Source of the DNA: Dehalococcoidia bacterium | Lineage (GTDB): Bacteria > Chloroflexota > Dehalococcoidia > SM23-28-2 > RBG-16-64-32 | Reading direction: 5' to 3' | Length of the DNA: 64,000 nucleotides | NCBI GenBank assembly: GCA_030649945.1 | Contig: JAUSFE010000118.1 | Location: forward strand, 28,804 to 92,803 | Part shown: positions 1 through 10,195 of the stretch, piece after piece | Layout of the letters: each line of letters opens with the position of its first letter | Position numbering within the stretch: position 1 is the stretch's first letter | Made by a program: the position numbers and the translations under genes | Notes under the pieces: model-generated | What the model was told of the DNA's origin: nothing | Databases searched by the model: none | Seen by the model: the letters and a program-made list of their open reading frames with translations, nothing else

Positions 1-137
1 ATGTTGATGGCGTGCGGCGACGGCGCGTATCCCTGCCAGGAATATGGAAAACACCGGGTCGGGGCGGCTGCCCGTGAAGCCTTGCCTACCGGCAGGCAGG
101 CCCGGTTGTTGGCTCTGGTGGAACGGTTGTGGGAAAG

Positions 138-1508
138 TCAGATGGATATCTGGGTGCGGATGTCCGCCAGTTGCGCGCTCAAGCGGGGGTCCGAGATAAG
201 GCCGCGGGCCACCTTTTGCACACCGTGGATTATTGTGGAGTGATCGCGGTGGCCCAAAAGCAGCCCCACCTGCTTGAGCGCCAGCTCCGCGTCCTCCCGC
301 AGGAGGTACATCGCCATGTGACGGGCTTCCGCAATGGGCTTCGCGCGGCTCTTGCCCACCAGCGCCTGCAGGGTGACGTTGTAGTATGAGCAGGCGGCCT
401 GCATGATGGTCTGCGGGTCGCTGGGCGCGGACACCGTCGGGGTCAGGGCCGCCAGCGCACGCGCCGCTACCGCCAGGCTGATGGCGGAGCTGGTGAGGCG
501 GGCGTAGGCGACGACGCGGTTCAGCAGCCCCTCCAGCTGGCGCACGTTGTCGCGCGCCCGGTCCGAGAGGAAGTGCGCGACGTCCGCCGGCACGTCCACC
601 TTCTGCTCGCGCGACTTCGCCTGCAGGATTGCCAGCCGCGTCTCCTCGTCAGGCGGCTGGATGTCGGCGATCAGGCCCCACTGGAAGCGGGAGCAGAGCC
701 TGCCCTCCAGGCCGGGGATCCCCGCCGGCGGCCGGTCGCTGGCCACCACCAGCTGGCAGCCGTTGGAATGCAGGTCGTTGAACGTGTAGAAGAACTCCTC
801 CTGGGTGCGCCCCTTGCCGGCCAGGAACTGGATATCGTCCACCATCAGCAGCTGGACCGACCGGTAGCGCCGACGGAACTCGTCGGCCCGCCCCTGGGCG
901 ATGGCCGTCACGAAGTCGTTGGTGAACTGCTCCGAGGTGACGTAGAGGGCGTTCCGGCTGGCGTGGGCCGCCCGCAGGGCGATGGCCTGCAAGAGGTGCG
1001 TCTTGCCCAGCCCGGGGCTGCTGTAGATGAAGAGCGGGTTGTAGTCCTCGCCGGGCCGGTCGGCCGCTGCCGCGGCCGCCGCCGCCGCCATGCGGTTGGA
1101 GTCCGCCACGACGAACGAGCGGAAGTTGTAGCGGGGGTTCAGGTGCTGGCGCAGGACCGGGCTGGAGATGATGGCCTGCGCCGCCGAGCCGTTGGCCAGG
1201 GGCAGATCCTCGGACACTACCGCTGCCGCGGCACGGCCGTTGGCGCTGCCGTTGCGGCCGATGATCTCGAACGCGACCTCCGTCGGCTGTCCCAGGATGC
1301 CACCGATGGTCTGGGAGACCAGGCCCCGCATGCGCGTGGCCAGCCACTCCTTCACGAACTCCGTGGGCACGCCGACGACGAACTGGCCCTCGCCGACACG
1401 CAATCCCTGCGTATCCTTCAGCCACGTGTCGTAGTTGGGTCTCGTGACGTGGATCTGAAGCTGGCCGAGGGCAGTGTCCCAGACACGCTGGGCAGTGGGG
1501 TCTGCCAT
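138..1508 (-). CDS. dnaA: chromosomal replication initiator protein DnaA
   Basis: 456 aa; Walker A SSPGLGKTHLLQAI, Walker B LLMVDDIQFLAGK, C-terminal DnaA-box binding motif GHRDHSTIIHG. Confidence 0.95.
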   Translation of the reverse strand: MADPTAQRVWDTALGQLQIHVTRPNYDTWLKDTQGLRVGEGQFVVGVPTEFVKEWLATRMRGLVSQTIGGILGQPTEVAFEIIGRNGSANGRAAAAVVSEDLPLANGSAAQAIISSPVLRQHLNPRYNFRSFVVADSNRMAAAAAAAAADRPGEDYNPLFIYSSPGLGKTHLLQAIALRAAHASRNALYVTSEQFTNDFVTAIAQGRADEFRRRYRSVQLLMVDDIQFLAGKGRTQEEFFYTFNDLHSNGCQLVVASDRPPAGIPGLEGRLCSRFQWGLIADIQPPDEETRLAILQAKSREQKVDVPADVAHFLSDRARDNVRQLEGLLNRVVAYARLTSSAISLAVAARALAALTPTVSAPSDPQTIMQAACSYYNVTLQALVGKSRAKPIAEARHMAMYLLREDAELALKQVGLLLGHRDHSTIIHGVQKVARGLISDPRLSAQLADIRTQISI

Positions 1509-1728
1509 GAAAGAGCCTCCGATGTGGTGTTGTAGGGGAGCGGCTGGCGGAACGATAACACAGGCCGAGCCAACCCTGTCAACGGCGTTATGTTAACGTT
1601 GGGGGGAAGTTGGGGAGCCTTTTCGAACTGTCAAAGTCGGGCCTTCCCCAAACCCGGTTGCTGCCCTATCTTACGGCGCATATAATCCGCTCCAGACGGA
1701 CGCCGTCGCTATCTGGAGGTGCCTTTTC

Positions 1729-2496
1729 GTGCTCCTGGCCATGGATGTGGGCAATACCAACGTCACGCTTGGCGTCTATGACGGCAAGACCCTGAAATCC
1801 ACCTGGCGCTTCGCCACCGACATGGAAAAACTGGCCGATGAGTACGGCGTCCTCATCCTCACACTGCTCCAACACGAGGCCCTCTCCCCGGACGATATCA
1901 CGGAGGCCGTCATGGCCTGCGTGGTGCCGGACCTGGAACCCGTCTTCAACGCCGCCTGCAGCCGCTACTTCAACGTCCGCCCGCTCTCCGTCCACGCCGG
2001 CATCCGCACCGGCCTGCGCATCCTCTACGACACCCCGCGCGACGTCGGCGCGGACCGCGTGGCCGATGCCGTCGCCGCCATCCACCTCTACGGTCCGCCC
2101 CTCATCGTCGTGGACCTGGGCACCGGCACCGTTTTCGACGCCATCAACAAGGACGGCGACTACCTGGGTGGCGCCATCGCCCCCGGCGTCGGCATCGCCT
2201 CCGAAGCGCTCTTCCGGCGGGCCGCCAAGCTGCGCCGCGTGGAGCTGACGCGGCCCCACGCCGCCATCGGCCGTAATACAATGACATCGGTGCAGTCCGG
2301 CATCCTCTTCGGCTACGTGGGCCTGATCGAGGGCATCGTCGGGCGCATCAAGGAGGAACTGGGGGGCAACCCAAAGGTCATCGGCACCGGGGGCTACGCC
2401 GAGATCATCGGCCGCGAGACCACGGTTATCGACGTCATCAACCCCGACCTGACGCTGGAGGGGCTACGCATCATCTTCGAGCTGAACAAGGGATGA
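1729..2496 (+). CDS. coaX: type III pantothenate kinase
   Basis: 255 aa; MDVGNTNVTLGVYDG, DVGADRVADAVAA, DLGTGTVFDAI motifs. Confidence 0.94.
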   Translation: MLLAMDVGNTNVTLGVYDGKTLKSTWRFATDMEKLADEYGVLILTLLQHEALSPDDITEAVMACVVPDLEPVFNAACSRYFNVRPLSVHAGIRTGLRILYDTPRDVGADRVADAVAAIHLYGPPLIVVDLGTGTVFDAINKDGDYLGGAIAPGVGIASEALFRRAAKLRRVELTRPHAAIGRNTMTSVQSGILFGYVGLIEGIVGRIKEELGGNPKVIGTGGYAEIIGRETTVIDVINPDLTLEGLRIIFELNKG

Positions 2497-2568
2497 AGGC
2501 AGGCATTATGCATCAAGCAGACGCCGGCGGGGCGCCGGTGCCGCTCTGCGGGATCCAGGCCCCTCGCC

Positions 2569-3771
2569 ATGTATAACCTGACGGACCGCAGCGTGGTCCT
2601 GGGCGTCACCGGCAGCATCGCCGTCTACAAGGCCGTGGACCTCGCCAGCAAGCTCACCCAGGCGGGCGCGCTCGTCGATGTGGTGATGACGCGGGAGGCG
2701 GCCGAGTTCGTGCGGCCCATCACCTTCCAGAGCGTCACCGGCCGCCGCGCCTGCTGGGACATGTGGGACACCGGCTCCGATGTTCCCGAGCTGCACGTGG
2801 CCCTCGCTCGCCGCGCGGACATCCTGGTCGTCGCCCCCGCGACAGCCACCGTCATCGCCCGCCTCGCCCTCGGGCTAGCCGAGGAGATGGTCAGCCTCAC
2901 CGCTCTCGCCACGCGCGCCCCCGCCCTCGTCTGCCCGGCGATGGACCCGCAGATGTACGAGCACCCCGCCACACAGGGGCACGTGGAGACGCTGCGGTCG
3001 CGCGGGGTGCTGCTGGTGGGCCCGGAGGAAGGACGCCTCGCCTCGGGCCACCGCGGCCGCGGGCGCCTGTCTGAGGTTGACACCATTATGGGCGCCGTCA
3101 GATACGTCCTGGGTAGGACAGGCGACTTAGCAGGAAAAACGGTCGTCGTCAGCGCCGGCGGCACTCAGGAGCCCATCGACCCCGTCCGCTACCTGGGCAA
3201 CCACTCTTCCGGGAAGATGGGGTTCGCCCTGGCCGAGGCGGCACGCGACCGCGGCGCCCGCACCGTCCTCGTGACCGCCCCCGTCGCCCTGGCGGACCCC
3301 TATGGCGTGGAAACGGTCCGCGTCCGCCGCGCCGCGGAGATGCGGGACGCCGTCGCCGCCGCCTGCGGCGATGCGCACGCCCTCATCATGGCCGCCGCCG
3401 TGGCGGACTACCAGCCGGCCGAGGCCGCGGGCCAGAAGATCAAGCGCGAGAAGCTGGAGGGCCTCACCCTCTCCCTGGTGCGCACGCCGGACATCCTCGC
3501 GGAGGCCGGCCGCCGTCCGGGCCTCGTCCGCGTGGGGTTCGCCGCCGAGAGCGACGAACTGCTGGCCAACGCCCGCCACAAGCTGGAGGCGAAGGGCCTG
3601 GACCTCATCGTGGCCAATGACATCACGGCGCCGGACGCCGGGTTCGCCGTCGATACCAACCGGGTCACCCTCCTGGACCGCGAGGGCGGCGTGGAAGAAC
3701 TGCCGCTCATGACCAAGTACGAGGCCGCGTGGCGTATACTGGACCGAGTGGCGGAGCGGATGACGAAATGA
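2569..3771 (+). CDS. coaBC: bifunctional phosphopantothenoylcysteine decarboxylase / phosphopantothenate-cysteine ligase
   Basis: 400 aa; VLGVTGSIAVYKAVDLASKL, CPAMDPQMYEHPA, SAGGTQEPIDPVRYLGNHSSGKMG. Confidence 0.95.
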   Translation: MYNLTDRSVVLGVTGSIAVYKAVDLASKLTQAGALVDVVMTREAAEFVRPITFQSVTGRRACWDMWDTGSDVPELHVALARRADILVVAPATATVIARLALGLAEEMVSLTALATRAPALVCPAMDPQMYEHPATQGHVETLRSRGVLLVGPEEGRLASGHRGRGRLSEVDTIMGAVRYVLGRTGDLAGKTVVVSAGGTQEPIDPVRYLGNHSSGKMGFALAEAARDRGARTVLVTAPVALADPYGVETVRVRRAAEMRDAVAAACGDAHALIMAAAVADYQPAEAAGQKIKREKLEGLTLSLVRTPDILAEAGRRPGLVRVGFAAESDELLANARHKLEAKGLDLIVANDITAPDAGFAVDTNRVTLLDREGGVEELPLMTKYEAAWRILDRVAERMTK

Positions 3772-3851
3772 GCGCACGGGCAAGCCGGCGCGGCGGCGCA
3801 GAGCCGGGCGGACGCCCGCCCGTCGGCGCGGGGCCGCCCGAAGGAGAGGAC

Positions 3852-4661
3852 ATGTCCGAAGGATTCACGCTGGAAAAGTTCGCCAGCCACCCCTTCTATC
3901 TGGAGGTCAACCGCCGCCTGGTGGCGCTCACCGGCCTTCGCCAGGGCCAGCGCGTGCTGGACCTGGGCGCCGGCACCGGCGCGGTCACGCGCCTGCTCTG
4001 GCAGGAGGTGGGCTGCCCGGAAGCGGAGGTCATCGCCGTGGAGCCGTCGCCCACGGCCACCGAGGTGGCCCGCCGCAACCTGGAGAACCTCGGCGGCGCC
4101 GTCGTGCGCTTCGTCCACGGCGGCGCCGAGATGCTATCGCAGCTGGTCAAGAAGCCGGTGGACGCCGTCTTCTTCTGCAACGCCATCCACCTGGTCCATG
4201 AGAAGGAGCGCGTGCTCCAGGAGATCAAGCGCACCCTGAACGCAGACGGCACCTTCTCCTTCAACACGTCGTTCTATCAGGGTGCAGAACCGCCCGAGGC
4301 GGAGCAGTTCTACCGGCGCTGGATGATGAGGGCCCTGCGCGTGCTCAAGAGCAAGTACGGCCTCATGCCGGATCGCACCCGGGCGGAGGCCCGCCAGCGC
4401 CTGACCGAAGAGGAGTACGTGCGCTTGCTGGAGGCCAACGGCTTCCGCATCCGCAACAAGGAAGTGATGACCGTCCAGATGCCCCTGGGCGGCTTCGAGG
4501 ACATCAGCGAGTACAGCCTCTGGATCGAAGGAGTGCTGCCGGGCGTGCCCCTGGCCGCCGGCGCCGACTCCCTGAAGCAGGGAGCCCGCGAGGCCTTCCA
4601 GGAGCTGGGACTCAAGTTCTCGCCCCGCAACTGGCTGCTGGTAGTCGCCAGCCGCGCCTAA
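3852..4661 (+). CDS. class I SAM-dependent methyltransferase
   Basis: Glycine-rich VLDLGAGTGAV motif; ATG 3852 preceded by aaggagagg RBS (the ORF track begins further upstream). Confidence 0.75.
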   Translation: MSEGFTLEKFASHPFYLEVNRRLVALTGLRQGQRVLDLGAGTGAVTRLLWQEVGCPEAEVIAVEPSPTATEVARRNLENLGGAVVRFVHGGAEMLSQLVKKPVDAVFFCNAIHLVHEKERVLQEIKRTLNADGTFSFNTSFYQGAEPPEAEQFYRRWMMRALRVLKSKYGLMPDRTRAEARQRLTEEEYVRLLEANGFRIRNKEVMTVQMPLGGFEDISEYSLWIEGVLPGVPLAAGADSLKQGAREAFQELGLKFSPRNWLLVVASRA

Positions 4662-4708
4662 CCCACCGCACACGGCTCGCGCCGCGTGCCGCACAATAGG
4701 AGGTCGCC

Positions 4709-5098
4709 ATGCAGGATATCGCCCACCCCGGAGAGGGTCTGCTGGGCCAGGTGATGGACCGCATCAAACAGTCCGCGCGCGTAGAGCTGGTCTACGGCGA
4801 GTCCCGCGAGATCGGGGAGAAGACGATCATCCCCATCGCCGCGGTGGCGTACATGTTCGGCGCTGGCAGCGGCAGCGGCGTCGGCCCGCACTCCGGCAAC
4901 GGCGCCAGCGAGGAGACGGCGGTGGGCGCGGGCGGCGGCGGCGGCGGCGCAGTCCGCGTGCAGCCCGTGGGCGTGCTGGAGGTTAGCGGCGACGACACCC
5001 GCCTGGTGCCGGTGATCGACTGGACGCGCATCATCACCACGGGCCTCACCGTCTTCGGCGCCTGGATGATCCTGCGCACCATCTTCCGCCGGCGCTGA
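4709..5098 (+). CDS. GerW/YtfJ-family spore-type protein
   Basis: 129 aa; GESREIGEKTIIPIAAVAYMFGAGSGSGVG and C-terminal hydrophobic segment. Confidence 0.8.
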   Translation: MQDIAHPGEGLLGQVMDRIKQSARVELVYGESREIGEKTIIPIAAVAYMFGAGSGSGVGPHSGNGASEETAVGAGGGGGGAVRVQPVGVLEVSGDDTRLVPVIDWTRIITTGLTVFGAWMILRTIFRRR

Positions 5099-5121
5099 GC
5101 CGCGCAGCGGCGCATCCCAAC

Positions 5122-5434
5122 GTAGCGGAGCGCCTGCAGGCCTCCACTGCCCGGCTTCGCTTCGCCTGCGCGGCGTCTGCCTCCACCCCGTCCCCGGTTG
5201 CGCGCACCTGAAGGTACCCGCCTACGGTGCGAGTGGCGGAGAGCCGCCCGCGTCCCGCAGAGCGCATGTAGCGGAGCGCCCCTTCGGCAGGCTCAGGGGA
5301 TGCTTCAGGCCTCCACTGCCCGGCTTCGCTTCGCCTGCGCGGCGTCTGCCTCCACCGCATCCCCGGTTGCGCGCACCTGAAGGTACCCGCCTACGGCGCG
5401 AGTGGCGGAGAGCCGCCCGTGTCCCGCAGAGCGA
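5122..5434. repeat. two tandem ~145-165 bp direct repeats
   Basis: gtagcggagcgcc...ggcctccactgcccggcttcgcttcgcctgcgcggcgtctgcctccacc...gcgcacctgaaggtacccgcctacgg(t/c)gcgagtggcggagagccgcccg occurs at ~5122 and ~5270. Confidence 0.9.
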
Positions 5435-5486
5435 CCCTCACCGCCGCCGCGACCTGACTGCTCCAATGCTCTAATGCCCTAATGCT

Positions 5487-6992
5487 CTAGCGTTCCGCCA
5501 GCGCCAGCACCAGGTTCACCAGCGTCCGCGTGGGGATGCCGGTGGAGCCCTTCACCCAGACGCCCTTCTCCTTGTCGGCGTCGTCCGTGCCGGCCATATC
5601 GATGTGCGCCCAGGGCGTGTCCTCCACGAAGAAGTGCAGGAACTTGGCGGCGCTGATGGCGCCGCCGTTGCGGTTGCCCGTGTTCTTAATGTCGGCCACG
5701 TTGCTGCGCAGCCCTTCTGCGTAGTCATCGATCAGGGGGAACCGCCACATGGGCTCGCCCGCGGCCTGCCCGGCCTTCGTGATCGCCTCCGCCAGGCCGT
5801 CGTCCGTGGTCATGAAGCCGGTAGCGCCGGGCCCCAGCGCTATCTGCATGGCCCCTGTCAGCGTGGCCACGTCGATCAGGGGCGAGAGCTTCTGCTGGCG
5901 CGCGTAGCAGATGGCGTCGGCCAGGATCAGCCGGCCCTCCGCGTCGGTGTTGATCACCTCTATCGTCTTGCCGTTCATCGCCCGCAGCACGTCGCCCGGG
6001 CGGATGGCGGAGCCGGAGGGCATGTTTTCCGCCGCCGGCACCAGTCCCGTCACGTTCACGGCCGGGCGCAGCTTGCCCAGCGCCCACATGGCGGAGATGA
6101 TGGCCGCGCCCCCGGACATGTCGCCCTTCATCGCCTCCATGCCCGCCGCCGGCTTGATGGAGATGCCGCCGGAGTCGAAGGTGATGCCCTTGCCGATGAG
6201 GCCGATCGTCTGATCGCTGTCCGGCCGGCCCCGGTAGCGCAGGATGATGAAGCAGGGCGGCTGCGCCGAACCCACGCCGACGCCCAGCAGCGCCCCCATG
6301 CCAAGCTCACGCAGCGTCTGCTCGTCCAGGACCTCGCACTCCAGCCCGGCGTCTCCGGCCAGCGCCTGCGCGCGCTCGGCGAACTTCGCGGGCGGCAGTT
6401 CGTTCGCGGGCTCGTTCGCCAGGTCGCGGGTGTGGTTCGCCGCCTGGCCCAGGATCACGCCCCGCTCGACGCCGCGGCGCACCGCATCCAGCTTCGCGGC
6501 GTCAGACTCGACGATGGCCAGCGTCTCGATGTCCTTCGAGGTGTCGTCTTCGTTGTGCTTGTAGCGGCGGAATCTGTATGCGCCCATCACGGCGCCCTCG
6601 GCGATGGCCTGTGCGCAGGCCTCCGGGGCCAGCCCGGCGATGCCGGCCCCGTGCAGGATGGTGGCCACGCTCGTCGCGCTGGCCCCGCGGGCCCGCCGCA
6701 GGCAGGACCCCATCAGGTTGCGGACGGTGTCCAGACCGAAGTCCTTCTGCTTCCCCAGCCCGGCCACGAGGACTCGCGCTGCGGGTATGCGGCCCAGCGT
6801 GTGGACGAGCACAACCTCGTTCTTCTTGCCCTTGATCTCGCCGTCGGCGATCAGCCGGCCGATGCCGCCGCCGAGAGATCGGTCCACCGCCCCCGTCGCC
6901 CCGCCCGGGCTGGTCACGCCCTCGAACAGGTTGACGATGATCGCCCCGGCCGGGTGCTGGGTGATGTCCCCCGCTTCTACCTTGATGTCCAC
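5487..6992 (-). CDS. pepA: leucyl aminopeptidase (M17)
   Basis: NTDAEGRLILADAICYA signature, GKGITFDSGGISIKP; GTG start (VDIKVEAGDITQ) at 6992, shorter than the 687-aa ORF in the track. Confidence 0.93.
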   Translation of the reverse strand: MDIKVEAGDITQHPAGAIIVNLFEGVTSPGGATGAVDRSLGGGIGRLIADGEIKGKKNEVVLVHTLGRIPAARVLVAGLGKQKDFGLDTVRNLMGSCLRRARGASATSVATILHGAGIAGLAPEACAQAIAEGAVMGAYRFRRYKHNEDDTSKDIETLAIVESDAAKLDAVRRGVERGVILGQAANHTRDLANEPANELPPAKFAERAQALAGDAGLECEVLDEQTLRELGMGALLGVGVGSAQPPCFIILRYRGRPDSDQTIGLIGKGITFDSGGISIKPAAGMEAMKGDMSGGAAIISAMWALGKLRPAVNVTGLVPAAENMPSGSAIRPGDVLRAMNGKTIEVINTDAEGRLILADAICYARQQKLSPLIDVATLTGAMQIALGPGATGFMTTDDGLAEAITKAGQAAGEPMWRFPLIDDYAEGLRSNVADIKNTGNRNGGAISAAKFLHFFVEDTPWAHIDMAGTDDADKEKGVWVKGSTGIPTRTLVNLVLALAER

Positions 6993-7126
6993 TCTCGTCT
7001 CCTTAAGGTGCGTGCGCGAATGAAGAGATCTCCCGTGCCGGGAGCCCAGACGATAATAGCGACCGGCGTGAGCCGGGGTCAAAGGTTGCGGGCTAACGCA
7101 CGGCGCCAAGAGGCGCCGCCGGGGCG

Positions 7127-7579
7127 CTACTCCTGCGGGCGCCCGCGCGAGCGCCGCGTGGTCCGCTGGTGACGGGCGCCCGCCCGCGGGGGCGTCGTGC
7201 CGGCCGGCGGCTCCTGCGCCCGCGCCAGCGCGGCGAGGAACGCGTTCGGGTCCTCCAGCGAGGCGGCGATGCGCCGGCAGCGCAGGAGGCCCCAGACCCG
7301 CAGCGGCTTCCGCAGCCGCACCTCTACGACCCCCTTGTAGGAGCCGATCAGCCCGACCAGGCCGAGGAGGTTGGTGCGCCAGCCGACGCCGTACCAGAGC
7401 GGCCACGCCCTGATCACCGCGCCTTCGACGTCCGCCATCGGGACGCTGCGGCGGAAAAGCAGGCCGAACCGGAAGAGAACCTGGTCGTCGGTGAGCTCCA
7501 CGTAGGAGTTCCGGGGCGTCGCTCCGCCCGCCAGCAGCAGCGGCCGCCACCAGGAATCGATGTGCACTGGGAAACGCAT
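7127..7579 (-). CDS. hypothetical protein, possible PH-like domain
   Basis: 150 aa ORF adjacent to and co-oriented with the 7581-8531 gene. Confidence 0.55.
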   Translation of the reverse strand: MRFPVHIDSWWRPLLLAGGATPRNSYVELTDDQVLFRFGLLFRRSVPMADVEGAVIRAWPLWYGVGWRTNLLGLVGLIGSYKGVVEVRLRKPLRVWGLLRCRRIAASLEDPNAFLAALARAQEPPAGTTPPRAGARHQRTTRRSRGRPQE

Positions 7580-7580
7580 C

Positions 7581-8531
7581 TCAGCCCTCGCCTTTCTTCG
7601 TCAGCTTGTCCACTTCGGCCAGCTCCTCGGCCGTCATCCGCCACTGGGCCGCCCTGGCGTTCTGGTCCACCTGCTCCGGGCTCGTGGCGCCGGCGATCAC
7701 GCTGGCCACGTGCGCCTGGCCGGCCAGCCAGCCGATGGCCACGTCCAGCACGCCGCGCTCCCGCGCCTGGGCGAATGCCGTCAGCTTCTCCAGGACCGCG
7801 AAGTTACGCTCGGAGAGCAGCGCCTGCCCGCGCGCGCCCCAGAGCGCCAGCCGCGTCCCCTGCGGCGGCGGTTCCCCGGGCCGGTACTTGCCGGAGAGAA
7901 AGCCGCTGGCCAGCGGGAAGTATGGCAGCACGCCCAGCCCGTAGGCGTTGCAGGCGGGCACCAGCTCCCGCTCCACGCGGCGGTCCAGCAGGCTGTACTC
8001 GTTCTGGGCGGAGATGAAGGGCGTCAGCTGGTGCGTGCGCGCCGTCCACTGCGCCTCCACCACCTGCCAGCCCGCGAAGTTGGAGCAGCCTATGTAGCGC
8101 ACCTTCCCCTGCCGCACCAGGTCGTCCAGCGCCCGCTGCGTCTCCTCGATGGGCGTTGCGGGATCGGGGAAATGGACCTGGTAGAGGTCGATCCAATCGG
8201 TGCCGAGGCGGCGCAGGCTGGCCTCCACCGCGCGCATGACGTAGCGGCGCGAGGCCCCCTTGTTCAGCGGCCCTTCGCCCATGGGCCCCACGAACTTGGT
8301 GGCGATGGCGACGTTCTGGCGGCGGTCGCCCAGCGCTGCGCCCAGGAACTCCTCCGACTTGCCGCCCCCGCCGTAGATGTCCGCCGTATCGAAGAGGTTG
8401 ATCCCCAGCTCCAGCGCCTTGTGCACCACCGCCGCCGATTGGTCCTTGTCGCAGCGCATGCCGAAGTTGTTGCAGCCCAGCCCCGCCACGGACACCTGCA
8501 GGCCTGAGCGCCCTACGTTCTTGTATTCCAT
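7581..8531 (-). CDS. aldo/keto reductase
   Basis: LFDTADIYGGGGKSEEFLG, WIDLYQVHFPD, GCSNFAGWQ motifs. Confidence 0.92.
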   Translation of the reverse strand: MEYKNVGRSGLQVSVAGLGCNNFGMRCDKDQSAAVVHKALELGINLFDTADIYGGGGKSEEFLGAALGDRRQNVAIATKFVGPMGEGPLNKGASRRYVMRAVEASLRRLGTDWIDLYQVHFPDPATPIEETQRALDDLVRQGKVRYIGCSNFAGWQVVEAQWTARTHQLTPFISAQNEYSLLDRRVERELVPACNAYGLGVLPYFPLASGFLSGKYRPGEPPPQGTRLALWGARGQALLSERNFAVLEKLTAFAQARERGVLDVAIGWLAGQAHVASVIAGATSPEQVDQNARAAQWRMTAEELAEVDKLTKKGEG

Positions 8532-8545
8532 GCGTGCTCTTCGGC

Positions 8546-9136
8546 CTACGCCGTTTCCAGCAGTTCTACTTTCGAAACGACGATGCGAGCACCAGGAGTG
8601 CGGGACATCTTTACGATCAGAGGGTTCTTGCCGGTCCTGTGCAAACGCTCCGCGAGGCGGAGGTTAGCCTGCGCCAGTTCGGGGTCGTCTTCGGGCAGGA
8701 AGACGAGGTCTGCCTTCGGCGGTATCTGATCCATGAGCTCCTCAGAGTCAAGCACCTTCTCCATGAACAGCTTGAAGAGCTCATTGTTTCGTCTGAATTG
8801 TTCAGCTCTCCGCATCACTATCATCCGCCTGTAGCGTTGTCTGTAAAACTCCCAGCGTTCGCCTATGTCATCCAGAGCGTAAGTGAACGTCTCGCGATTG
8901 TCCATTCCTTCAAGGTCGCGCCGCCGCCTGGAGCCGCCGGGCATCAGGATGTCCATGTGTGGTCTGCCGTGGGCCGTGTCGAATCGAACTACAGGAAGCC
9001 AACGGCCGCCGAACTCGGCCATATACTGCACGGAGAATGACAGCACCTGCTTGCCGTGACGCCGCAGCCTCGCTTCCACGCGGTCACTGGCGGTTAGCCA
9101 CTTGCTCCACTGCTCGATTCTTCGTTGGCGGGGCAC
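8546..9136 (-). CDS. hypothetical protein
   Basis: 196 aa; SFSVQYMAEFGGRWLPVVRFDTAHGRPHMDI; family not securely recognised. Confidence 0.6.
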   Translation of the reverse strand: MPRQRRIEQWSKWLTASDRVEARLRRHGKQVLSFSVQYMAEFGGRWLPVVRFDTAHGRPHMDILMPGGSRRRRDLEGMDNRETFTYALDDIGERWEFYRQRYRRMIVMRRAEQFRRNNELFKLFMEKVLDSEELMDQIPPKADLVFLPEDDPELAQANLRLAERLHRTGKNPLIVKMSRTPGARIVVSKVELLETA

Positions 9137-9145
9137 GATGGCAGG

Positions 9146-10057
9146 TTACACTGCCACCGTCAGGTCCAGGCGCTGCCGCCGCACCTCCGCCATGATCCGC
9201 CGCCCGCTCTCCTCGTCCGGCGCCACCAGCGGCAGCCGGTACCCGCCCACGTTGAAGCCCACGCCGTTCAGCGCGTGCTTCAGTGCGATGGGGTTCCCCG
9301 GTGGCGACATCAGGGCGCTGACCAAAGGCAGCAGGCGCCGGTGGATACGCGCCGCCTCTTCCACCCGGCCCGAGAGGTACGCCTGAATCATCTCGCGTAT
9401 CTGCGAGCCCACCAGGTGCGAAATGACGCTGATGACGCCGTAGCCGCCGACCGAAAGTATCGGCAGCGTCAGCTCGTCGTCCCCGCTCCACACCTTGAAG
9501 GCCTGCCCGTCCGGGCCGGCGGGGGCCTCCTCTATCACGCGCGATATCTGCTTCAGGTCCCCGGACGACTCCTTTACTCCCACGATGTTCTCCACCTGCG
9601 CCAGCCGCACCATCGTCTCGGCCGTCACGTTCACCCCCGTGCGCCCCGGGATGTTGTAGAAAATGCACGGCAGCGAGACAGCGGAAGCGATGGCCTGGAA
9701 GTGCTGGAAGATGCCTTCCTGCGGCGGCTTGCTGTAATACGGCGTCGTCAGCAGCAGCGCGTCCACGCCCACGCGCGCCGCCTCCCGCGAAAGCTCGATG
9801 CTCTCCGCGGTGTTGTACGTGCCGGTCCCCGCCACCACTGCCCCGCGCTTGCCCACGGCCGCCTTCACCTCCGCGAACAACTGCAGCTTCTCCTCGTGCG
9901 AGAGCGTGGGCGCCTCACCGGTCGTCCCGGCGGCGACGACGCCCTCGCTCCCGGAGTCCAGCAGGGCCAGCGCCAGGCGGCGGGCCTGCGCAAAGTCCAC
10001 CTGGCCCGCCGCATCAAACGGCGTGACCATGGCGGTGAGCAGCCGTCCTATCTCCAT
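9146..10057 (-). CDS. dapA: 4-hydroxy-tetrahydrodipicolinate synthase
   Basis: GVVAAGTTGEAPTLSHEEK, FYNIPGRTGVN, GVKESSGD; ATG at 10057. Confidence 0.95.
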   Translation of the reverse strand: MEIGRLLTAMVTPFDAAGQVDFAQARRLALALLDSGSEGVVAAGTTGEAPTLSHEEKLQLFAEVKAAVGKRGAVVAGTGTYNTAESIELSREAARVGVDALLLTTPYYSKPPQEGIFQHFQAIASAVSLPCIFYNIPGRTGVNVTAETMVRLAQVENIVGVKESSGDLKQISRVIEEAPAGPDGQAFKVWSGDDELTLPILSVGGYGVISVISHLVGSQIREMIQAYLSGRVEEAARIHRRLLPLVSALMSPPGNPIALKHALNGVGFNVGGYRLPLVAPDEESGRRIMAEVRRQRLDLTVAV

Positions 10058-10195
10058 CGTTGAACCTCCGCGCAGCGCTTTCAGAGCAGGCGCGCGGGCG
10101 AACGCACACCCGTCTGGGCGCAAATGATAGCACACGCGGTCGCACCGGGAGCTAGGGCAGGCGCCGGCCGCCGTAGCTGCGCCTATAATGGCCGC

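Noticed and set aside
1509-1728. Replication origin next to dnaA
   Set aside because: Only one short palindrome (cgttatgttaacg) and no cluster of TTATCCACA-type boxes or clear AT-rich DUE seen.
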